Counted from the stretch's first letter, positions 6,758-15,647 are shown. The stretch is DNA of 64,000 nt from CAJCIS01 sp965276755 (GCA_965276755.1 OZ255625.1:2790001-2854000), one strand, 5' to 3'. Notes: generated by a model not told the origin, from the sequence alone. Program-made: numbers and translations.

Positions 6758-9529
6758 ATGCGCCGCGCCCTGCTCTTCGGTCTGCCCGTACTGGCTCTGC
6801 TAGCCTTCGGCGCCCTGGGCTACGTCTTCCTCCATCACGGCGACCTGCTCGCCGACGCGCGCCTGCGCATGACCCGCGGCGACGTGCATGGCGCGGAAAT
6901 CGATCTGGACACCTACCTGCGCGGCCATCCCGGCAACCCCGAAGCCAGCTTCCGCCTGGGCGAGATCAAGCTGGCCGAAAACAGCCCCCTGGCCGCAGCG
7001 CGCCTGCTGCTGGCCGCTCGCGCCGGCGGCTACGACCCTGCCGCCATCATTGCCCCTCTCGGTCAGACCTACCTGCAGCAGCATCATGACGAGGAACTGC
7101 TGGCCGACTTCCCGCCGGATCGCGCCCCCCCAGGCGGCCTGGCCGATACGCTCGCCCTGCGCGCCGCGGCCTACCTCGCCCTGCACCAGCCCCAGCAGGC
7201 CCGCCAGGCGGCCGATGCCGCCGTCGCTGCCGCCCCCGACAGACCAGGCCCGTCGGTCATTGCCGCGCGCATCGATGCCGCAACCAACGATCCCGCGGCG
7301 GCCGAAGCGCGGGTGGACCATCTGCTCGCCCGCGATCCCAAGCTGCCCGATGCGGTGCTGCTCAAGGTCGATCTGCTGATGCGACGAGGCGATGCGCAGG
7401 GCGCGCTGCGCCTGGCCCAATCGCTGCTCGCGGCCAATCCGGCCTCGCCGGCGGCCAAGATGGCGGTCGCGCGCACCCTCGCCTCGCTGGGGCGCGACGC
7501 CGAGGCCATCAAGCTGGCCGACGACGTGGTCCAGCACCTGCCGCGCGACATCGGCGCCAACTACCTCAAGCTGCGCCTGAGCGACCGCATGCACGATTTC
7601 CGCGCGGCCGATGCCGCTCTGACCGTGCTGCTGCCGGTCATCGACGAACTGCCCCAGGGCGAGTATTTCGCCGCAATTACCAAGCTGGGCGTCAATCAGC
7701 CGGCCCAGGCGCAGGAGGCGGCGTCGAAATACGTGGCGCAGCACCCCGGCGATGCGGCCGGCCTTAAAATCCTGGCCTTTTCCGAACTCGCACTTAATCG
7801 CACCGACCGGGTGGCGGAGGTGCTCGCCCCGCTTGTCGCCACCGGCCATCCGGACGCCGACACGCTCGATCTGCTGGCGCGCGCGCGCGCCATGCACGGC
7901 GACATGAAGGGCGCCGAGCAGGACCTGGCCCGCGCCTCTGCTCTCGCACCAGATAACGACGAGATCCTCAACCGCCTGGGTGCGGCGCGCGTCGAGCTCG
8001 GCCAGACCGAGGCGGGCGAGGCCGATCTGCGCCGCTCGCTGGCACAGTCGCCCGACCAGCCGCGGGCCGCGGCAGCCCTGGTGCAGACCGCACTCGCCGC
8101 GGGCGATATCGCCGGCGCGCAAGCCGCCGTCGATCAGCTTCGCCGCGCCGCGGGGCCGACCGAGCAGGTCGGCGTGCTGGATGCCCAGGTCAAGGTGGCC
8201 GGGCTCGACCTGCCGGGTGCCCAGGCCGCCTATCTCGACACGCTCAAACGCTTTCCCCACAGCCGCGAGGCAACGCTCGGCCTGGTGCAGGTGCAAAGCC
8301 GGCTGGGGCAGGCCAAGGACGCGCGCGACCGCCTGACCGGCTGGATGGCCGCCTACCCCACCGACAAGGTGGGGCTGCAGATGCTGGTCACGGGCGACAT
8401 GGCCGGCCGCGATGTCGCCGGCGCGATCGCCGCCGTGGAGGCTGCCCATGCCGCGGCCCCTGCCGATTTCAACGTCAATGTCGGGCTCGCCACGCTCTAT
8501 CTGGCTGCCAAGAAGCCGCAAAAGGCAATCGAGCTGATCGACCGCAGCACCGAGGCAGGTGCGGACACCAACCCCGCCTTGCTGCCGATCAAGGGCCAGG
8601 CGCTCATGGACATGGGCAAGCTAGGCGAGGCCAACGATGTGCTGAGCCGTGCCCTCGAAGCCACGCCCACCGACCCTCGCCCGCGCTTTGGCCTGATCGA
8701 GCTGAAGATGCACCAAAAGGACTATGACGCCGCCCGCAAGCTCGCGGTCGGCGGCCTGGCGGCGTTGCCGGGCGATCCGCGCATGCAGGAGGCGATCGTG
8801 GCGGTGGACCTGCGCGCCCACGGCATCAAGGCCGCGCTGCAGACGGCCGATACGTTGAAGAACGATCCGCGCAACATGCCCGCGGCCCTGATGCTGCCTG
8901 GCAACGCGCTGAGCGTCAGCGGCGATGCGCCCGGTGCGGCGCGCGCCTTCCTCGCCGCCTTCCATTCAGCCCCATCCGAGCAGCTTGCGCTAGCGGCGGC
9001 CTCGGCGCTCACGCGGGCCGGGCAGGGCGATCAGGGCCAGGCGCTGCTGCGCGACTGGACCGCCCAGCATCCCGACGCGCTGGGTGCCCAGCGCGTGCTG
9101 GCGGGTGCGGCCATTACCGCCCACCGCAACGATGAGGCCGCCGCGCGCTTGGGCCATGTGCTGGCGATTGCCCCCGCCGACCCAGCCGCGCTGAACAATC
9201 TGGCCTGGATCAAGCTTGCCACGGGCGATGCCGCCACCGCCGCAACGCTGGCCCGGCGCGCCTACTACCTCTCGCCGGGGGCGGAGACGCAGGACACGCT
9301 GGGGTGGATCATTGCCAAAAGCGGCGATAGCGCCCGCGCGCTGCCGCTGCTGGAGCAGGCAGCGGCGATCAAGCCTACCCAGCAAATTCTGTATCATTAC
9401 GCGTTTGCGCTGGCGGCGCAGTCTCGCCCGAGGGAGGCGCGCGCCGCTTTGGACCGCGCGCTAGGCGACAAGGCGGCTTTTGAAGAGCGGGGGGATGCGG
9501 AGAAGCTGCGGGGTAGGCTTGGTTCCTGA
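6758..9529 (+). CDS. PrsT-like TPR protein of the PEP-CTERM/exosortase system
   Basis: This 923-residue protein has one N-terminal hydrophobic segment (ALLFGLPVLALLAFGALGYVF), which acts as signal anchor, followed almost entirely by degenerate tetratricopeptide repeats of 34 residues rich in alanine. It matches the long TPR proteins (PrsT type) found in exosortase A exopolysaccharide loci, thought to scaffold the periplasmic export machinery. ATG at 6758 was chosen over ATG at 6749 because AAGGA at 6745-6749 is 8 nt upstream of it but would overlap the earlier codon. It heads a plus-strand group with two carbohydrate genes; a family A repeat separates it from the next gene. Confidence 0.82.
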   Translation: MRRALLFGLPVLALLAFGALGYVFLHHGDLLADARLRMTRGDVHGAEIDLDTYLRGHPGNPEASFRLGEIKLAENSPLAAARLLLAARAGGYDPAAIIAPLGQTYLQQHHDEELLADFPPDRAPPGGLADTLALRAAAYLALHQPQQARQAADAAVAAAPDRPGPSVIAARIDAATNDPAAAEARVDHLLARDPKLPDAVLLKVDLLMRRGDAQGALRLAQSLLAANPASPAAKMAVARTLASLGRDAEAIKLADDVVQHLPRDIGANYLKLRLSDRMHDFRAADAALTVLLPVIDELPQGEYFAAITKLGVNQPAQAQEAASKYVAQHPGDAAGLKILAFSELALNRTDRVAEVLAPLVATGHPDADTLDLLARARAMHGDMKGAEQDLARASALAPDNDEILNRLGAARVELGQTEAGEADLRRSLAQSPDQPRAAAALVQTALAAGDIAGAQAAVDQLRRAAGPTEQVGVLDAQVKVAGLDLPGAQAAYLDTLKRFPHSREATLGLVQVQSRLGQAKDARDRLTGWMAAYPTDKVGLQMLVTGDMAGRDVAGAIAAVEAAHAAAPADFNVNVGLATLYLAAKKPQKAIELIDRSTEAGADTNPALLPIKGQALMDMGKLGEANDVLSRALEATPTDPRPRFGLIELKMHQKDYDAARKLAVGGLAALPGDPRMQEAIVAVDLRAHGIKAALQTADTLKNDPRNMPAALMLPGNALSVSGDAPGAARAFLAAFHSAPSEQLALAAASALTRAGQGDQGQALLRDWTAQHPDALGAQRVLAGAAITAHRNDEAAARLGHVLAIAPADPAALNNLAWIKLATGDAATAATLARRAYYLSPGAETQDTLGWIIAKSGDSARALPLLEQAAAIKPTQQILYHYAFALAAQSRPREARAALDRALGDKAAFEERGDAEKLRGRLGS

Positions 9530-9554
9530 AAGTTAAGCGAAGTGGAGAAGAAGT

Positions 9555-9654
9555 TGGGGGAGATGTGCCATCCCCCCCAAACCCCCCGTCAATTTTTTAG
9601 CACCGTCCTGAATGATGCTGGGGGGTCTGGGGGGAATGGCTCCATTCCCCCCAG
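9555..9654. repeat. Family A palindromic repeat, full copy
   Basis: Left arm GGGGGAGATGTGCCATCCCC with ACCCCCCGTC; right arm diverged (GGGGGAATGGCTCCATTCCC). The right arm runs into the start of the glycosyltransferase gene, whose TTG start codon lies 5 bp beyond it. Confidence 0.88.
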
Positions 9655-9658
9655 CTTT

Positions 9659-10840
9659 TTGAATCCACTCAGGGTGCTGACGTTCTCCACCCTCTTCCCG
9701 AATGAGGCGGCGCTCAACCACGGCGTTTTCGTCGAGAACAGGCTGCGCCATCTGCTGGATTTCGCGGCGGGCGCCATTCACACCACGGTCATGGCGCCGG
9801 TGCCGTGGTTTCCCAGCCGCAACCCGCACTTCGGCACCTGGGCGCAAAACGCTTCAGCGCCGCGCGCGGAAATACGCCACGGCATCGAGGTGTTGCACCC
9901 GCGCTACCTGGCCCTGCCTCGCGTGGGCATGAATGTGGCGCCGCTTTTACTCTACGCCGCGGCCTTGCGCGCCGTGCGGCGCCTGGGTGCTTCCTTCGAC
10001 CTGATCGACGCGCATTACCTCTACCCGGACGGCGTGGCGGCGGTCTGGCTCGGGCGCCGGCTCGGCCTGCCCGTGGTGCTGACCGCGCGCGGTTCGGACG
10101 TAACCCAACTGCCCAACCATCGCATCCCGCGCGCGCTGATTCTGCGCGCGGTCGCGGGTGCGTCTGCCATCGTCACCGTAAGCCGCGGACTGGCCGACGC
10201 GCTGGTGCGCCTGGGCGCGCCGGCCGAGAAACTGAGCGTGCTGCGCAACGGCATCGACCTGGCCATGTTCACGCCCCAGGACCAGGCCGCGTGCCGCGCC
10301 GCCCTTGGGCTGCAGGGTCCGGTGATGGTGTCCGTCGGCGCGCTGATTGCGCGCAAGGGGCATGATCTGACGATCGGCGCGCTGGCGCTGCTGCCCGGCT
10401 GGCGCTTGCTGATTGCGGGTGAGGGCCCGGAGCGCGCCGCACTGCTCGATCTCGCGGTGCGGCTGGGCGTGGCCGACCGTGTGCGCCTTCTCGGGGCGGT
10501 GCCACATGAGCGCTTGCCCGGCATCTATGGCGCGGCCGACCTGTCCGTGCTCTCCAGCGCGCGGGAGGGCTGGGCCAACGTGCTGCTGGAATCGATGGCC
10601 TGCGGCACGCCGGTCGTGGCCAGCCCGATTGCGGGCAATGACGAGGTGGTGCAGGGCCCGCCGTCCGGGCTGATCGCAGACGCGCGCACACCGCAAGCCA
10701 TTGCTCACGCGGTGCGTACGCTTGCCGCCAACCTGCCGCCCCGTGCCGCGACCCGCGCCTATGCCGCCCGCTTTGGCTGGGATGAGACCAGCGCGGGGCA
10801 GCTCGCGCTGTTCCGGCGCGTGACGGGCCGGTCCTCATGA
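9659..10840 (+). CDS. GT4-family glycosyltransferase
   Basis: This is a retaining GT-B glycosyltransferase of about 393 residues. It opens with LRVLTFSTLFPN and a glycine-poor acceptor domain; the donor domain carries VSVGALIARKGHD, the conserved GEGPERAAL, and the nucleotide-sugar motif SAREGWANVLLESMACGTPVVAS, where E-x7-E (EGWANVLLE) is the catalytic signature of GT4. It probably adds a sugar to the lipid-linked EPS repeat unit in the cytoplasm. Upstream in-frame codons come from the family A repeat; TTG at 9659 or GTG at 9674 are the plausible starts, and both keep the homologous N-terminus. The stop overlaps the next ATG (ATGA at 10837). Confidence 0.88.
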   Translation: MNPLRVLTFSTLFPNEAALNHGVFVENRLRHLLDFAAGAIHTTVMAPVPWFPSRNPHFGTWAQNASAPRAEIRHGIEVLHPRYLALPRVGMNVAPLLLYAAALRAVRRLGASFDLIDAHYLYPDGVAAVWLGRRLGLPVVLTARGSDVTQLPNHRIPRALILRAVAGASAIVTVSRGLADALVRLGAPAEKLSVLRNGIDLAMFTPQDQAACRAALGLQGPVMVSVGALIARKGHDLTIGALALLPGWRLLIAGEGPERAALLDLAVRLGVADRVRLLGAVPHERLPGIYGAADLSVLSSAREGWANVLLESMACGTPVVASPIAGNDEVVQGPPSGLIADARTPQAIAHAVRTLAANLPPRAATRAYAARFGWDETSAGQLALFRRVTGRSS

Positions 10841-12375
10841 GCGACGTGGCGGCTTTTCTAATCCGCGGCGCATGCTCGGCGCGCGCGCTCGAACTGACGA
10901 TCGATGGACTGCTGGGGCAGACGGAGGCGCGCTTTTCGGCACGCTTTTCCGAAGGTGCGGCGGCGGGATTGCTGGCGCGCTATGGCGATCCGCGTCTAGC
11001 CCTGGGCGAGGCGCCGGACGGGCGCGCGCCCTACGTGGCGGAGCTGGAGGCGGGCACGATCCTGGCGCCCACCTGGCTTGCGCGGCTTGCCGCGGCGCTG
11101 CACGCCGAGCCCGCGGCGGCACGGGCGGAATGCGCCGCCACGCACTTCGATGGCGCGGCGCTGCGTGCCGCACCGGCCGCCACGGTGGCGCTGCACAGGC
11201 GCGACGCACCCCAAGACGGCCCGGTTGTGACGCTCGCCGACAAGCTGGCCACTCTGCGCGTGCCCGCGGCCGAGCCGGCGCCCGCGCAACGCCGGCTGCC
11301 AACCAGCCTGTACGGCCTGGCCTACGAGCCGGCTTCGATCGAAGCCGAGCGTCCGCCCACCTTGCACGTCGTCATCGATACCGAGGCGGAGTTCGACTGG
11401 GACAAGCCGTTCGCCGAGACGCTGACCGCGGTTTCCGCCATGGCTCAGGTGCAGAGCGCGCAAGCGATTTTCGATCGCTATGGGCTGCGGCCGACTTACG
11501 TGATCGACTATCCCGTCGCCTCGCAGACAGCCGCTATTGCCGCTATTGCCGCCATTGCCGAACGCGGTGGGTGCGCCATCGGCGCGCATCTGCATCCATG
11601 GACCAACCCGCCCTTCGGCGCGCCGATTGACCAGGCAATGTCATTCCCCGGCAATTTGCCCGAGGAGGTCGAGCGCGCCAAGCTGGACGCATTGCTGGCG
11701 TTGATAGAGGCGCGCTTCGGCGAGCGGCCGGTTTTCTACAAGGCAGGGCGCTACGGATTAGGGCGCAATACCGCCAAGCTGATCGCGCAGCGCGGCATAA
11801 GCGTGGATTTCAGCCTGATGCCGGAGACGGACATGCGCGATGTGCACGGACCGGATTTTCGCATGGTCGCCGCCATTCCCTACGATGTTCCCGCGCTGGG
11901 ATTATTGGCGGTGCCGATGACACGGGCCGATCTCGGCCCGCTTTCCCGCTGGTGGCGCCTGCGGGGTTGGCTGGACACGCAAACGGCTGCATTGCTGCAC
12001 GTGCGCGGCATACTGGTGCGCGCCGGGCTTTTGGAGCGCCTGACGCTGACGCCGGAGGGCGTGTCCGCGAAATTGCAAATCGTGCTGCTGCGCACCCTGT
12101 TGCGGCGCGGGCATCGGCTGTTCGTGCTGCATTTCCATTCGCCGTCCCTGGCGGCGGGGCATACGCCTTATGTGCGCAATGAAGCTGAGCGCGCCGCGTT
12201 TTTGGCACGGATCGAGGCGGTGTGCCGGTGGTTTTTCGAGGAGCTGGGGGGTGTGCCTGGGCGGCCTTGGGATTTACTGGCGGTGGAGAAAAGATCCAGG
12301 AATACGGAAAGTTGTGGAATCTGGAGCGGCGGCAAGACGCACACGACAAAGAGCGACGATTTGCGGACGTGGTAG
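10837..12375 (+). CDS. WalW-like polysaccharide deacetylase with GT-like N-terminal extension
   Basis: The protein has 512 residues. The C-terminal two thirds is a WalW-type NodB-fold deacetylase: HVVIDTEAEFDWDKPF near residue 175 holds the first metal aspartate, IGAHLHPWTNPPF near 250 the histidine motif, and FVLHFHSPSL near 425 the last histidine. The first 160 residues do not belong to that domain; AELEAGTILAPTWLARLAAAL resembles the acceptor end of family 2 glycosyltransferases, so this may be a fusion or relic. The start overlaps the GT4 stop, implying translational coupling. The tail after LLAVEK (the usual end) is about 23 residues of low-complexity sequence that may be read-through into intergenic DNA. 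Confidence 0.8.
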   Translation: MSDVAAFLIRGACSARALELTIDGLLGQTEARFSARFSEGAAAGLLARYGDPRLALGEAPDGRAPYVAELEAGTILAPTWLARLAAALHAEPAAARAECAATHFDGAALRAAPAATVALHRRDAPQDGPVVTLADKLATLRVPAAEPAPAQRRLPTSLYGLAYEPASIEAERPPTLHVVIDTEAEFDWDKPFAETLTAVSAMAQVQSAQAIFDRYGLRPTYVIDYPVASQTAAIAAIAAIAERGGCAIGAHLHPWTNPPFGAPIDQAMSFPGNLPEEVERAKLDALLALIEARFGERPVFYKAGRYGLGRNTAKLIAQRGISVDFSLMPETDMRDVHGPDFRMVAAIPYDVPALGLLAVPMTRADLGPLSRWWRLRGWLDTQTAALLHVRGILVRAGLLERLTLTPEGVSAKLQIVLLRTLLRRGHRLFVLHFHSPSLAAGHTPYVRNEAERAAFLARIEAVCRWFFEELGGVPGRPWDLLAVEKRSRNTESCGIWSGGKTHTTKSDDLRTW

Positions 12376-12437
12376 GACGGCTCCAGGGTAGGCGCCGGAT
12401 CGCATCGAGATTGTCCCCGTCGGGCGACTTTGGCGCC

Positions 12438-12563
12438 TCAGAATACGCTACGTTCCATCAGCACGACGCTTCGTGCCCCGTCGTCAAAGCTGGCGCAGAG
12501 CTTCGCGGCGATCGGCGCGTCGGACTTGGCGGCCGGTGCGGAACTGGCGCCATAGCCACACCA
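12438..12563 (-). pseudogene. Possible C-terminal gene remnant
   Basis: On the minus strand a stop-free frame of about 40 codons ends with FDDGARSVVLMERSVF and a TGA at 12440-12438. The residue composition looks like a protein C-terminus, yet no start codon is present and TGA closes the frame upstream near 12570. It may be the surviving end of a gene lost when the neighbouring foreign-looking DNA arrived. Support is weak. Confidence 0.2.
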
Positions 12564-12650
12564 TCATGTATATTTCTCAAAGCACCGATCGTTGACGGTG
12601 CGCCGCGAAATTGCTATAGTATTGCTGATGAACTGTTTTTGGAATTTCGC

Positions 12651-12791
12651 GTGGCCGTAGAACCCGAGCCGGCGGGGAAATCGCAATCTGCCAGCTTGCA
12701 AATCGTGCTCGCCGCGATCGCTGGTGGAGGGCTGTCGCTTATTGCAGGCTGGGTTACAGGTATAATTCATTTTATTGGGGCGAATTGGTAA
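12651..12791 (+). CDS. Small single-pass membrane protein, unknown
   Basis: From GTG at 12651 this encodes 46 residues: a short charged N-terminus (VEPEPAGKS) and one clear membrane helix (IVLAAIAGGGLSLIAGWVTGIIHFI) ending in GANW. A TATAGT hexamer at 12615-12620 could serve as a -10 element. The stop region overlaps the start of the next small ORF (TTG at 12785), as in coupled pairs. No family is recognised. The local DNA is clearly lower in GC than the flanking genes, suggesting acquisition. The start is uncertain and the coding status rests on the membrane helix and the overlap. Confidence 0.4.
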   Translation: MAVEPEPAGKSQSASLQIVLAAIAGGGLSLIAGWVTGIIHFIGANW

Positions 12792-13087
12792 TTCGCGCAC
12801 CCGTTGTCAGCATCAATTTTAAGGATGCGCACACAAAGGCCACAGACTTTTATGCAAATGCTGATTGTGATAGGCATGAAATCGCAATATCGGGATCCTG
12901 CGTAATTACAAAAAACAGGGAAGACCAAGCGCCTATCTTGCTGGAATCTGGTTTCGTCAATGCCGGCCCAAGCCCCACTGGATGGGAGTGTCATTGGTGG
13001 ATCAAGCCGACCAAAAGCGCTCAGACTGATTTTTCGGCCAGGACTCACGTAGTATGTGTTGCACCCACAGGGGTTGCCCCGCTATAA
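12785..13087 (+). CDS. Small protein of unknown function, partner of the preceding ORF
   Basis: This is a 100-residue product from TTG at 12785. Visible features are a beta-rich pattern (VVSINFKDAH, EIAISGSCVITKN), a central SGFVNAGPSPTGWECHWW segment, three cysteines and a hydrophobic end. There is no signal peptide of its own; the preceding ORF supplies a membrane helix. Codon use is less GC-biased than in surrounding genes. No family is recognised and no function is proposed. The overlapping antisense frame (12767-13048) is less protein-like. It lies between the EPS group and proB, which converges on it. Confidence 0.45.
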   Translation: MVIRAPVVSINFKDAHTKATDFYANADCDRHEIAISGSCVITKNREDQAPILLESGFVNAGPSPTGWECHWWIKPTKSAQTDFSARTHVVCVAPTGVAPL

Positions 13088-13166
13088 TCTCGTAGCGTTT
13101 CATTGCAGATGCGCAGATAATTCCGGGAAGGCCCTCCACAACACCCCGCCCCCTTTTTTGTAAGCG

Positions 13167-14294
13167 TCAGAACAGCACCAGATCGTCACGATGGATAATC
13201 TCATCGCGCCCGCGCCATCCCAGTACCGCCTCGATCTCCTCTGACCGGCGCCCCGCAATCAGCGCTGCATCGGCATTCCCGTACGCGCACAGCCCCTGTG
13301 CCACTCGCGCGCCGGCCGCATCGACCACCAGCACCGCATCCCCTCGCGCGAAATTGCCCGACACGCCGCGCACGCCCGCCGGCAATAGCGAGGCCCCGCT
13401 GCGCAATGCGCGCGTCGCACCCTCGTCCACGCGGAGCACGCCCGCAGGCTGCAGGCTGCCGGCAATCCAGCGCTTGCGCGCGCTGCGTCCGTCAGGCGCG
13501 GGCAGAAACCAGGTGCAGCGCCCGCCCGCGGCCAATGCGGCCAACGGATGTTCGGGCTGTCCGTGCGCAATGGCCATGGCGCAGCCCGCCTGCATCGCCA
13601 CGCGCGCAGCGGCCAATTTCGTGCGCATGCCGCCCGAGGAATAGCCGGGCGGCGGATCGCCGGCGGCCGCTTCGATCTGCGGGCTCAGCGTCTCGACCAC
13701 AGGAATATGCACAGCCATAGGGTCGAGCCGCGGATCGGCCGTGTATAGCCCGTCAATATCCGAAAACAGCACGAGCTGGTCCGCCTGCACCATCTCGGCC
13801 ACCCGCGCGGCCAGGCGATCATTGTCGCCGTAACGGATTTCCGCTGTCGCCACGCTGTCATTCTCATTGATCACGGGCACGCAGCCAAGATCGAGCAACG
13901 TACGCAACGTCGCGCGCGCATTCAAATACCGCCGCCGGTCCTCGGTATCGCCCAGCGTCAGCAGCAATTGCGCGGCCACCATGCCATGCGCAGCCAACGC
14001 CCCGCTCCACGCCTGCGCCAGGCGGATTTGCCCGACCGCGGCCGCCGCCTGTTTTTCCTCCAGTCGCAACCGCGCGTGCTTCAATCCGAGCGCATGGCGC
14101 GCCAATGCAATCGCGCCGCTGGAGACGACCAGCACGCGCGTGCCCCGCGCGCGTGCGGCCGCAATATCGGCGCATACGCTCGCCAGCCAGTGCGCACGCG
14201 GCGCGGCCTCCTGCGCATCAACGATTAGCGCACTGCCGAATTTGACGACGAGCAGCCGCGCCTGCGCGGCTGAAGGTGTCATGGCTGTATGCAA
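13167..14294 (-). CDS. proB: Glutamate 5-kinase
   Basis: ProB phosphorylates glutamate to glutamyl-5-phosphate, the first step of proline synthesis. The 375-residue protein has an amino-acid-kinase domain: VVKFGSALIVD at the start, VVSSGAIALARHAL, the substrate loop INENDSVATAEIRYGDNDRLAA and the nucleotide motif SSGGMRTKLAAA. A C-terminal PUA domain begins around residue 280 (GVLRVDEGA, KGVSGNFARGDAV-like). The length is normal for a PUA-containing ProB. It lies downstream of obg, rpmA and rplU as in many Proteobacteria; a full family A repeat separates it from obg. Start choice is between ATG at 14294 and ATG at 14282; no clear ribosome site favours either. Confidence 0.95.
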   Translation of the reverse strand: MHTAMTPSAAQARLLVVKFGSALIVDAQEAAPRAHWLASVCADIAAARARGTRVLVVSSGAIALARHALGLKHARLRLEEKQAAAAVGQIRLAQAWSGALAAHGMVAAQLLLTLGDTEDRRRYLNARATLRTLLDLGCVPVINENDSVATAEIRYGDNDRLAARVAEMVQADQLVLFSDIDGLYTADPRLDPMAVHIPVVETLSPQIEAAAGDPPPGYSSGGMRTKLAAARVAMQAGCAMAIAHGQPEHPLAALAAGGRCTWFLPAPDGRSARKRWIAGSLQPAGVLRVDEGATRALRSGASLLPAGVRGVSGNFARGDAVLVVDAAGARVAQGLCAYGNADAALIAGRRSEEIEAVLGWRGRDEIIHRDDLVLF

Positions 14295-14316
14295 GGAGAC
14301 TGGATCTCGAGAAAAA

Positions 14317-14417
14317 TTGGGGGAGATGTGCCATCCCCCCCAAACCCCCCGTCTTTATCAAAGCCCCGACTAAAATAAATGACGGGGGGTTTGGGGGGGA
14401 TGGCACATCTCCCCCAA
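14317..14417. repeat. Family A palindromic repeat, full copy
   Basis: This is a near-perfect inverted pair (TTGGGGGAGATGTGCCATCC and its mirror) with a 26-bp spacer. It separates the co-directional obg and proB genes, which elsewhere are adjacent. Confidence 0.9.
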
Positions 14418-14430
14418 TTCTTTACTTTCA

Positions 14431-15438
14431 TCAAACCCCGATGCCGCGCTGGCGCGTGATCTCATCCTGCAACGCGCGCAGCATGTCCGGAACACCCTGC
14501 CCGGTCGCGCCCGAAATCACATGCACCGGCCGCCCCGACGCACGCGCCAGCGCGGCGCGCCGCGACGAAATCTCGCGCGCCGACATCGCGTCCGCCTTGT
14601 TCAGCGCAATCAGTTCGGGCTTCTCCGCCAGCCCGCCGCCATAGGCACCCAGTTCCGCGCGCACCGTGCGCCAGGCATCAACCACGCCGCCCGCCGCGCC
14701 ATCGACCAGATGCAGCAGCACCGCGCACCGCTCGACATGGCCTAAAAATCGCACGCCAAGCCCCGCACCCTCATGCGCGCCCTCGATCAAACCTGGGATG
14801 TCGGCCAGCACGAATTCTTCCGAATTAGACAGGCGAATGACACCCAGTTGCGGGTGCAATGTCGTGAAAGGATAATCTGCAATCTTCGGGCGCGCCGCCG
14901 ATGACGCCGCCAAAAACGTCGATTTGCCAGCATTCGGCAAGCCGACCAACCCGGCATCCGCAATCAGTTTCAGCCGCAGCCAGATCCAGCGCTCCTCGCC
15001 GGGAAAGCCCTTGGTCACCTTGCGCGGCGCGCGATTGGTGCTGGACTTGAAATGCGTGTTGCCAAACCCGCCATCCCCGCCACGCAACAGCGTCACCGAC
15101 TTGCCCGCCTCATCGAGATCGGCCAGCAACGTTTCCTGATCGTCCGCCATGATCTGCGTGCCCAACGGCACTCGGATATGCACGTCCTCCGCGGCCGCCC
15201 CGGTGCGATCGCTGCCCGCGCCGTTGCCGCCCTTGGGCGCACGAAAATGCTGCGTGTAGCGAAAATCGATCAGCGTATTGAGGTTGGGCACCGCCTCGAA
15301 CAGCACATGCCCGCCGCGCCCGCCATTGCCGCCGTCAGGGCCGCCGAATTCGATGTGCTTCTCGCGCCGGAACGCAACGACACCGTCCCCGCCATCGCCG
15401 GAACGCACGTAGATTTTCGCCTGGTCTAGGAACTTCAT
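14431..15438 (-). CDS. obg: GTPase Obg/CgtA
   Basis: This is an essential GTPase associated with the 50S subunit, acting in ribosome maturation and stress control. The 335-residue protein starts with the glycine-rich Obg domain (MKFLDQAKIYVRSGDGGDG, PDGGNGGRGGHV). The G domain carries G1 GLPNAGKSTFL near residue 166, switch I DYPFTTLHPQLG, G3 DIPGLIEGAHEGAGLG, and G4 ALNKAD. The variable C-terminal extension is absent or short, as usual in alphaproteobacteria. It sits directly downstream of rplU-rpmA in the same direction, the conserved arrangement, but a 180-bp family C repeat separates it from rpmA. Confidence 0.97.
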   Translation of the reverse strand: MKFLDQAKIYVRSGDGGDGVVAFRREKHIEFGGPDGGNGGRGGHVLFEAVPNLNTLIDFRYTQHFRAPKGGNGAGSDRTGAAAEDVHIRVPLGTQIMADDQETLLADLDEAGKSVTLLRGGDGGFGNTHFKSSTNRAPRKVTKGFPGEERWIWLRLKLIADAGLVGLPNAGKSTFLAASSAARPKIADYPFTTLHPQLGVIRLSNSEEFVLADIPGLIEGAHEGAGLGVRFLGHVERCAVLLHLVDGAAGGVVDAWRTVRAELGAYGGGLAEKPELIALNKADAMSAREISSRRAALARASGRPVHVISGATGQGVPDMLRALQDEITRQRGIGV

Positions 15439-15463
15439 GTCGTTGGCCTAGGGGGAAAGTAAG

Positions 15464-15645
15464 GTCAGGGGGCTCTGCCCCCTGGACCCCCGCTAAGGAC
15501 AAGTCCTTAGAACCTATTTGTTAGGTTCAGGAGGGGGGCCACACGTATTGTGGCCACGCACGAGTCGGCCCCCCTCCTGAACCTAACAGACGGGGGTCTG
15601 GGGCCTCAGGCCCCAGCGGGGTCCAGGGGCAGCGCCCCTGGCCTT
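15464..15645. repeat. Family C composite palindrome
   Basis: This is a nested structure. The outer arms are GGGGGCTCTGCCCCCTGGAC and GTCCAGGGGCAGCGCCCCTGG; inner arms GTTAGGTTCAGGAGGGGGGCC and GGCCCCCCTCCTGAACCTAAC flank a 33-bp centre. CTAAGGACAAGTCCTTAG is a further palindrome, which recurs at 43067 with the same CGGGGTCCAGGGGC tail. It lies between obg and rpmA on the minus strand. Confidence 0.85.
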
Positions 15646-15647
15646 AC

